From positions 1 to 6,808 of the forward strand of contig CAMEZU010000100.1 in the NCBI GenBank assembly GCA_945947925.1: DNA of 6,808 bases, written 5' to 3'. Positions 1-3,884 of the stretch are shown here, piece by piece. This stretch comes from an uncultured Verrucomicrobiota bacterium. Lineage in GTDB: Bacteria > Verrucomicrobiota > Kiritimatiellia > RFP12 > UBA1067. Numbering within the stretch: the stretch's first letter is position 1; each line of letters opens with the position of its first letter. Under the pieces are notes generated by a model. It ran no database searches. It worked only from the letters and a program-made list of their open reading frames with translations, and had not been told where the DNA came from. The position numbers and the translations under genes are program-made.

Positions 1-47
1 GCTTCAGAAAAGGATTTTTCACATTTCCCCCTTGACGCAATACATAC

Positions 48-1469
48 TTGACCCTTTGCCTCCCTCTGATGGGACTCCCGGGCGCGATATACGTCGGCGG
101 ATTCTCCGAGGCGTGGATCGGCATCGGGCTCCTCATCGGCACCTACCTCAACTGGAAGATTGTCGCCCACAGGCTGAGGCGCTACTCGCAGGCGTGCGGC
201 GACTCGATCACGATTCCGGACTTCATCTGCAACAGATTCCGCGACAAGACCGGCATCTCCAGAATCATCGCCGCGCTCATCATCCTCGTCTTCTTCACGT
301 TCTACACGGCCTCCGGGTTCGTGTCGTGCGCAAAGCTTTTCACTACGACGTTCGGAGTGCCCGAGCACATCGCGGCCCTCGGAGGAATGTCCGGCTACAC
401 CCTCTGCCTCTGGATCGGCGCTGTCGTAGTCGTGAGCTACACGCTCATGGGCGGATACATGGCGGTGTGCTGGACTGACTTCATCCAGGGTGCGCTGATG
501 TTCATCGCGATCGTGCTAGTCCCGGCGATCGTCGTCTGCAACGCGGGCGGCTTCGCCTCGACCGTCGACGCGCTCAACGAGATTAACCCCTACCTCCAGT
601 CGCTCTTCACCAATGCGTCGACCGCCAAGGCCGCGGGCTTCATCGGACTCGCCTCGTGCATGGCGTGGGGACTCGGCTACTTCGGCATGCCCCACATCCT
701 CGTGCGCTTCATGTCCATCGGCAACCCCGCCGAGGTGAAGGGTTCGCGCCGCATCGCGATGAGCTGGGTCACGATCTCGCTCGGCGCGGCGGTTGTCATC
801 GGACTTGTCTTCCACCTCTACCTCAAGCAGCACGGGCTCACCCTAGCGGACGTCGGAGGCGATCCGGAGAAGTGCTTCATGATCATGATCAACGGCATCT
901 TCTCCTCCGGCTTTATCGCGCGCGTCTTCGCGGGCATCCTGCTCTCCGCCATCATGGCCGCGATCATGTCCACCGCCGACTCGCAGCTCCTCGTCTCCGC
1001 GTCGAGCTTCACCAACGACTTCTACAAGATCGTCCTTAAGAAGAACGCCTCGAACCGCGAGCTCCTCGTCGTCTCGCGCTTCGCCGTCGGCGCGGTTGCG
1101 CTCGTGGCGATCATCCTCGCGATGAACACGCAGAGCGAGTTCTTCAAGGTCGTCATGAAGATGGTGTCGTTCGCCTGGGGCGGATTCGGCGCCTCGTTCG
1201 GTCCGCTTATCCTCCTCGCGCTTTTCTGGCGCAGGGTGAACCTCGTGGGCGCGGTGAGCGGAATGGTCGTCGGCGCGACGACGTGCTTCGTGTGGAAGTT
1301 CGCCCTCGCCGACTACGCGGCGCAGTATCCGATCTTCGGACTCTACGAGCTCGCCCCCGGCTTCCTCCTCTCGTTCGCCGTCACCGTGCTCGTCTCGCTC
1401 CTCACGGCTAAGCCGTCGAAGGAGATTACGGACGAGTTCGACTCCGTCAGGGCGCAGTTCCAGGACTGA
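48..1469 (+). CDS. putP: Sodium:solute symporter, PutP (Na+/proline) subfamily, 5'-truncated, probably a broken gene
   Basis: Inner-membrane Na+-coupled symporter of the SSS family. From residue 7 (LMGLPGA) to the C terminus the protein follows E. coli PutP closely: GFSEAWIGIGL, IPDFICNRF, GGYMAVCWTDFIQ, MAWGLGYFGMPHIL, SAIMAAIMSTADSQLL, SFAWGGFGASFGP, GLYELAPGF. S308-T309 match the Na+-site Ser340/Thr341 of PutP. The family's first ~60 residues are absent: all of TM1 and the start of TM2, including the Na+ ligand Asp55 in the SDMSGW motif. The 473-residue frame starts at a TTG preceded by an in-frame TGA at 33-35. An ATG at 69 is the only other early start. Neither has a convincing ribosome-binding site, and no other frame upstream encodes the missing part. 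Without TM1/TM2 the LeuT-type fold should not transport, so this is probably a remnant or lies at a rearrangement or assembly junction. Substrate identity (proline) is inferred from subfamily similarity. It lies 25 nt before lpxI. Confidence 0.85.
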   Translation: MTLCLPLMGLPGAIYVGGFSEAWIGIGLLIGTYLNWKIVAHRLRRYSQACGDSITIPDFICNRFRDKTGISRIIAALIILVFFTFYTASGFVSCAKLFTTTFGVPEHIAALGGMSGYTLCLWIGAVVVVSYTLMGGYMAVCWTDFIQGALMFIAIVLVPAIVVCNAGGFASTVDALNEINPYLQSLFTNASTAKAAGFIGLASCMAWGLGYFGMPHILVRFMSIGNPAEVKGSRRIAMSWVTISLGAAVVIGLVFHLYLKQHGLTLADVGGDPEKCFMIMINGIFSSGFIARVFAGILLSAIMAAIMSTADSQLLVSASSFTNDFYKIVLKKNASNRELLVVSRFAVGAVALVAIILAMNTQSEFFKVVMKMVSFAWGGFGASFGPLILLALFWRRVNLVGAVSGMVVGATTCFVWKFALADYAAQYPIFGLYELAPGFLLSFAVTVLVSLLTAKPSKEITDEFDSVRAQFQD

Positions 1470-1487
1470 CGCGGCACATCTGCCGCG
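1470..1487 (+). other. Perfect 7-bp stem, 4-nt loop hairpin between putP and lpxI
   Basis: CGCGGCA (1470-1476) and TGCCGCG (1481-1487) are exact reverse complements around the loop CATC. The hairpin begins immediately after the putP stop and ends 7 nt before the lpxI ATG. It is not followed by a T-run, so it does not look like a standard intrinsic terminator. It occupies the place where a Shine-Dalgarno would be, and none is seen. A role in mRNA processing, in 3'-end protection of the putP message or in limiting lpxI translation is inference. Confidence 0.5.
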
Positions 1488-1494
1488 CGTCGAA

Positions 1495-2325
1495 ATGAAG
1501 AAGCTCATAGTCATCGCAGGTGCGGGCGAATACCCGCGGCTCCTCGTCCAGGGCGCGAAGCGCGCCGGAGTCGAGACGGTCGACGTGATGGCGGTGAAGG
1601 GCTCCTGCGAGCGCGCGACGGCGCGCGCGGCCGACCATGTGTTCCCGTTTGCAGTAGGGGAGAGCGAGGTCGCGATACGCTGGACAGCCGAGCGCGGCTA
1701 CGACGGTGCGGTGCTGGCCGGGCAGGTGAGTCCGCTCTCGCTCTTCCGCGGCAAGTTCGGCCCCGTCGTGCGCCAGTGGCTTGCCGAGATGCCTGTCAAG
1801 AACGCGCACACGATCTTCGGCAAGCTCGTCTCGGAGTTCGAGAAGGCGGGCGTCCGAATGATCCCCGCGAGTTCCTTCATGGAGGATTCGATTCCGGGCG
1901 AGGGCGTTCTCACGGCGCGTGGTTTCACGGATGTCGAGAAGACGGATGCCGCGCGGGGATTTCAGGTTGCGGAGGACGTAGGACGCCACGACGTCGGGCA
2001 GACGGTTCTCGTCAAGGCGGGAATGGTGCTTGCCGTAGAGGCCTTCGAGGGCACGAACGCGGCGATACGCCGCGCGGGAAAGCTCGGGAAGGGGTCGGTC
2101 CTCTGCAAGGCTGCGCGAGAAGGTCACGACTGGCGCTTCGACATTCCGGTAGTCGGTCTTAAGACTCTCAAGACGATGAAGAAGGCGGGCGTCACGGCGC
2201 TTGCGTTCCAGGCGCGAAGGCTCCTCCTGCTCGACCGCGAGAAAGTCGTGGATTTCGCCAACAGGAACGGCATCGCCATCGCCGGCTTCGACTCCGGCCT
2301 TCCACCGGCGCCTGTTCGCCCATGA
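1495..2325 (+). CDS. lpxI: UDP-2,3-diacylglucosamine diphosphatase LpxI (DUF1009 family)
   Basis: Hydrolyses UDP-2,3-diacylglucosamine to lipid X and UMP in the cytoplasmic or inner-leaflet stage of lipid A synthesis. LpxI substitutes for LpxH in bacteria that lack it. The 276-residue protein has the usual family length and layout. The N-terminal domain opens with KKLIVIAGAGEYPRLL (residues 2-17) and has LAGQVSP (74-80) and KNAHTIFGKL (102-111). The C-terminal catalytic domain has DVGRHDVGQT (161-170), LAVEAFEGTNAAIRRAG (179-195), RFDIPVVGLKT (214-224) and LLLDRE (244-249). Asp216 in FDIP is the likely counterpart of the catalytic Asp described in Caulobacter LpxI (by recollection of the motif, not alignment). 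The ATG at 1495 fits the family N terminus. There is no clear Shine-Dalgarno and a hairpin ends 7 nt upstream. The last 202 nt overlap the open frame of the convergent regulator. Its presence indicates a diderm with lipid A. Confidence 0.93.
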   Translation: MKKLIVIAGAGEYPRLLVQGAKRAGVETVDVMAVKGSCERATARAADHVFPFAVGESEVAIRWTAERGYDGAVLAGQVSPLSLFRGKFGPVVRQWLAEMPVKNAHTIFGKLVSEFEKAGVRMIPASSFMEDSIPGEGVLTARGFTDVEKTDAARGFQVAEDVGRHDVGQTVLVKAGMVLAVEAFEGTNAAIRRAGKLGKGSVLCKAAREGHDWRFDIPVVGLKTLKTMKKAGVTALAFQARRLLLLDREKVVDFANRNGIAIAGFDSGLPPAPVRP

Positions 2326-3494
2326 CCTTGCGGACGGACGTGACAGCGCGCGCGCCAGACAGAGGGGCGCTCACCTGTCTCGCGCATGAAATATCTGGAT
2401 AGCGCGGGCGCGCCAGAAAAACCACAGCTGCGTGCGATTTCGCTTATAGTGTTTTGCGATGACATCAGCCGCTTTTTGATTTCGCCAATGCGCGCTGCAG
2501 CAATCTCCTGTCTGATCGTTTTTCCGTTAAGTTCCCTGAAGCGCAGATCTGCGAGAGCGCGGGAGACGCCGATGTGCTGGACAACATCTTTGGGTGTGAT
2601 GTTCTCGGACGCATGCTGCTCAATGAAGTCCTTTGCGCTCTGAATGAGATGCTCCGCAGGCTGGACGATGCGTGTTGACCCTCGCTTGAGGATTTCTCGG
2701 ACCGAGTTCCTTAAGACGACATACCTCCCTCCACCCCTCCCCCCCATGAGGAGCCGACGGAGTTCTTTCCCTGCTGTGTAGCCGAGTGATTCATGGTTGG
2801 GCTGAACGCTGGAGAGCGTCGGGGTAACGCCGCAGCAGAGAATCTCATCGTTGTCGACGCCGAGAATGGCAACTTTGCCGGGAACGTCGATTTTCGCCGA
2901 GTCGCAGATGCCGAGTACGCGTACAGACACTACGTCCCATGCGGCAAAGACGGCGATGGGCTTTGGCAGGCGTTTCAGCTTCAGCGCAATTGCATGATCA
3001 TCTCGTTCGTTTGAACCACTGGCACCCATGTCCAGTATGAGTGGCTTTTTTCTGAACTGCATCGCCGCTCTGCAGAAACCGCGCTCGCGAGCATCCGACC
3101 ATTTCGAGCCTGCAGAGTCCGTGATGAATACGAACGATGCGAAGTTGCCGAGTCTGGCGAAAAAGCGGAACGCTTCTTCTCCGATATGTGTGTCGTCAAG
3201 CGACAGAAACTCGGCGTTCGCATTGTCTAAACTGCAATCAGGGTCGTAATTTGTGAAGACCACTGGCATGCGCCGTTTTTCAATCTCCTCCATAACGGAT
3301 GGCGGGACCGAGGTTTCAGTAATGAGACCGTCTGCCAAGGCGACCGCCTCGGCGGTGAGCTTCTGCGGGTTGTCGAGCAGATGAATGCGCCAGTCGACGC
3401 CCTCGTTCAGAAAACGGAAGATTCCTGAGAGGCAGTCTCGCCCTGAAGCCCCTCCGATGCCGGTCGCGATGATTATGGTCTGCATTGATTTCAT
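2124..3494 (-). CDS. XylR-like transcriptional regulator (LacI/GalR-type sensor domain + AraC helix-turn-helix)
   Basis: Cytoplasmic DNA-binding regulator of 456 residues from the ATG at 3494. Residues 4-275 form a periplasmic-binding-like sensor fold of the XylR/LacI type: QTIIIATG, GRDCLSGIFRFLN, ADGLITE, PVVFTNYD, FVFITDS, DARERGF, AVFAAWDVV, VAILGVDNDEI and VQPNHESLGYTAGKEL. Residues 285-383 are an AraC domain with two helix-turn-helices: ITPKDVVQHIGVSRALADLRFREL, then ISEIARSCGFSG and LSRYFMRETGERPSVWRAR. XylR-like proteins normally end about here (380-390 residues). The frame instead runs 73 more codons of low-complexity sequence antisense to lpxI, so a lost stop codon or an error is possible. 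The open frame also extends upstream to 3674, but sensor homology starts at 3494 or 3485 (MKSM). No Shine-Dalgarno precedes either ATG. Its ligand is unknown; the family usually senses sugars. The likely target is the divergent exported gene cluster. Confidence 0.88.
   Translation of the reverse strand: MKSMQTIIIATGIGGASGRDCLSGIFRFLNEGVDWRIHLLDNPQKLTAEAVALADGLITETSVPPSVMEEIEKRRMPVVFTNYDPDCSLDNANAEFLSLDDTHIGEEAFRFFARLGNFASFVFITDSAGSKWSDARERGFCRAAMQFRKKPLILDMGASGSNERDDHAIALKLKRLPKPIAVFAAWDVVSVRVLGICDSAKIDVPGKVAILGVDNDEILCCGVTPTLSSVQPNHESLGYTAGKELRRLLMGGRGGGRYVVLRNSVREILKRGSTRIVQPAEHLIQSAKDFIEQHASENITPKDVVQHIGVSRALADLRFRELNGKTIRQEIAAARIGEIKKRLMSSQNTISEIARSCGFSGAPALSRYFMRETGERPSVWRARCHVRPQGHGRTGAGGRPESKPAMAMPFLLAKSTTFSRSSRRSLRAWNASAVTPAFFIVLRVLRPTTGMSKRQS
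2350..2385. other. GC-rich hairpin near the lpxI/regulator convergent junction
   Basis: AGACAG (2357-2362) pairs with CTGTCT (2375-2380), and an outer GCGCG (2350-2354) pairs with CGCGC (2381-2385), leaving a CC bulge and a 12-nt loop. It starts 25 nt after the lpxI stop and lies inside the last AraC-domain codons of the opposite-strand regulator. There is no U-run on either side, so it is not a canonical intrinsic terminator. It could still slow polymerase or mark an mRNA 3' end for lpxI. The stem may partly be a by-product of GC-rich coding sequence. Confidence 0.35.
2727..2745 (-). other. G-rich tract with G7 homopolymer in the regulator coding strand
   Basis: Read on the minus strand this stretch is G7-A-G4-TGGA-G3, which satisfies a four-run G-quadruplex pattern if the G7 is split into two runs. 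It encodes the glycine-rich GGRGGG at residues 251-256, near the end of the sensor domain and before the AraC domain. A one-base slip in the G7 would remove the DNA-binding domain. Confidence 0.4.
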
Positions 3495-3512
3495 GTGCCG
3501 TATTATAGCACA
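3494..3512. promoter_or_regulatory. Regulator promoter: extended -10 inside a short palindrome
   Basis: On the minus strand TGC-TATAAT (extended -10; TATAAT at 3507-3502) lies only 7 nt before the ATG at 3494. No good -35 is found at 16-18 bp. Transcription would start at or within a couple of bases of that ATG, so the message should be leaderless, or have a leader of about 10 nt if the ATG at 3485 is used. The -10 is enclosed by an exact inverted repeat TGTGC-N9-GCACA (3494-3498 and 3508-3512), which could be an operator for autorepression. Confidence 0.5.
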
Positions 3513-3528
3513 ACGGGAATTGAATGTG

Positions 3529-3564
3529 TTGTTTGATATGATAAGGTAAATTTGTTTGCTATGA
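3529..3564. promoter_or_regulatory. 13-bp direct repeat, candidate binding site of the XylR-like regulator
   Basis: TTGTTTG-NN-ATGA occurs at 3529-3541 and again at 3552-3564, 11 of 13 bases identical and 23 bp apart start to start, about two helical turns. AraC-type proteins, including E. coli XylR and AraC, bind tandem direct repeats of this spacing class. The repeats lie between the two divergent promoters, centred about 54 and 77 bp before the predicted rightward transcription start, as expected for an activator. The first copy also reaches the -35 area of the regulator promoter. Assignment to this regulator is inference. Confidence 0.45.
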
Positions 3565-3576
3565 CAACAAGATGTC

Positions 3577-3605
3577 TTGCTGGAAACGTGGGTATTTGAT
3601 AAAAT
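3577..3605 (+). promoter_or_regulatory. Sigma-70-type promoter for the exported gene cluster
   Basis: TTGCTG (3577-3582) and TAAAAT (3600-3605) are separated by 17 bp. The predicted start near 3612 gives a leader of about 23 nt containing the strong ribosome-binding site at 3621-3628. A 12-bp interrupted palindrome, CAAGA-TG-TCTTG (3568-3579), overlaps the -35 and might be a repressor site. Confidence 0.5.
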
Positions 3606-3620
3606 GACGCCAGAAATCAC

Positions 3621-3628
3621 AAAGGAGG
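3621..3628 (+). promoter_or_regulatory. Strong ribosome-binding site
   Basis: AAAGGAGG sits 6 nt before the ATG at 3635. This is the best Shine-Dalgarno in the window and it supports the small gene below being translated. Confidence 0.75.
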
Positions 3629-3634
3629 ACGAAA

Positions 3635-3871
3635 ATGAATAGACGGCTTGCGATGCTTGCTGCAGTAGCGGCATCTGCTGTTGGTGCCGCGCCTTTATTG
3701 GGTGTGGCGGGTTCTTGCATCATTTCCGGCGAGACCAACCGGGTTGAGAGGACCGTAGTCGCGAAGCCGATGACGGGTTCGCTTGATTCCTTCTGGCGCG
3801 ACTTCGGCTTCATGCTTTTCAACGACGGGTTCCGCGCAAAGCGCAAGGGCATCGTCATCATTCTGCGCTGA
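3635..3871 (+). CDS. Small exported protein of unknown function (78 residues)
   Basis: I do not recognise this protein. It starts with a Sec-type signal: MNRR followed by an Ala/Leu/Val-rich hydrophobic stretch (residues 5-26). Cys28 sits in AGSC, which is a weak lipobox because Ala replaces the usual Leu at -3, so it may be a lipoprotein or may be cleaved after an Ala. The remaining ~50 residues contain SGETNRVERTVVAKP, then an aromatic stretch SLDSFWRDFGFMLFNDGF, then a basic/hydrophobic end, AKRKGIVIILR. A strong ribosome-binding site and its own promoter lie upstream. The stop is 13 nt before the next gene, so co-transcription is very likely. It could be a small accessory or anchor protein for the large FGE-like product, but that rests only on adjacency. 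Confidence 0.72.
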   Translation: MNRRLAMLAAVAASAVGAAPLLGVAGSCIISGETNRVERTVVAKPMTGSLDSFWRDFGFMLFNDGFRAKRKGIVIILR

Positions 3872-3884
3872 AAGGGTTGCTGCC

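Noticed and set aside
31..52. CTTGAC repeated at 31-36 and 47-52 as a possible promoter or operator
   Set aside because: Only 6 bp long, with no matching -10 at a sensible distance and unclear context at the window edge.
843..2127. Long open frames on the minus strand opposite putP and lpxI (843-1514 and 1447-2127)
   Set aside because: They mirror GC-rich codon bias of the real genes, show Arg/His/Glu-rich low-complexity translations, and match no family.
2386..2643. 85-codon plus-strand frame opposite the regulator's AraC domain
   Set aside because: It is antisense to a clearly conserved domain, has no ribosome-binding site and no recognisable protein features.
3495..3674. Upstream 60-residue extension of the regulator frame
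   Set aside because: The sequence is AT-rich promoter DNA with both divergent promoters in it; sensor-domain similarity starts only at 3494 or 3485.
3783..3884. Earlier TTG start for the tandem FGE-like gene
   Set aside because: It would overlap the small gene by 89 nt and bury the signal peptide; the ATG at 3885 has a signal peptide directly after it.
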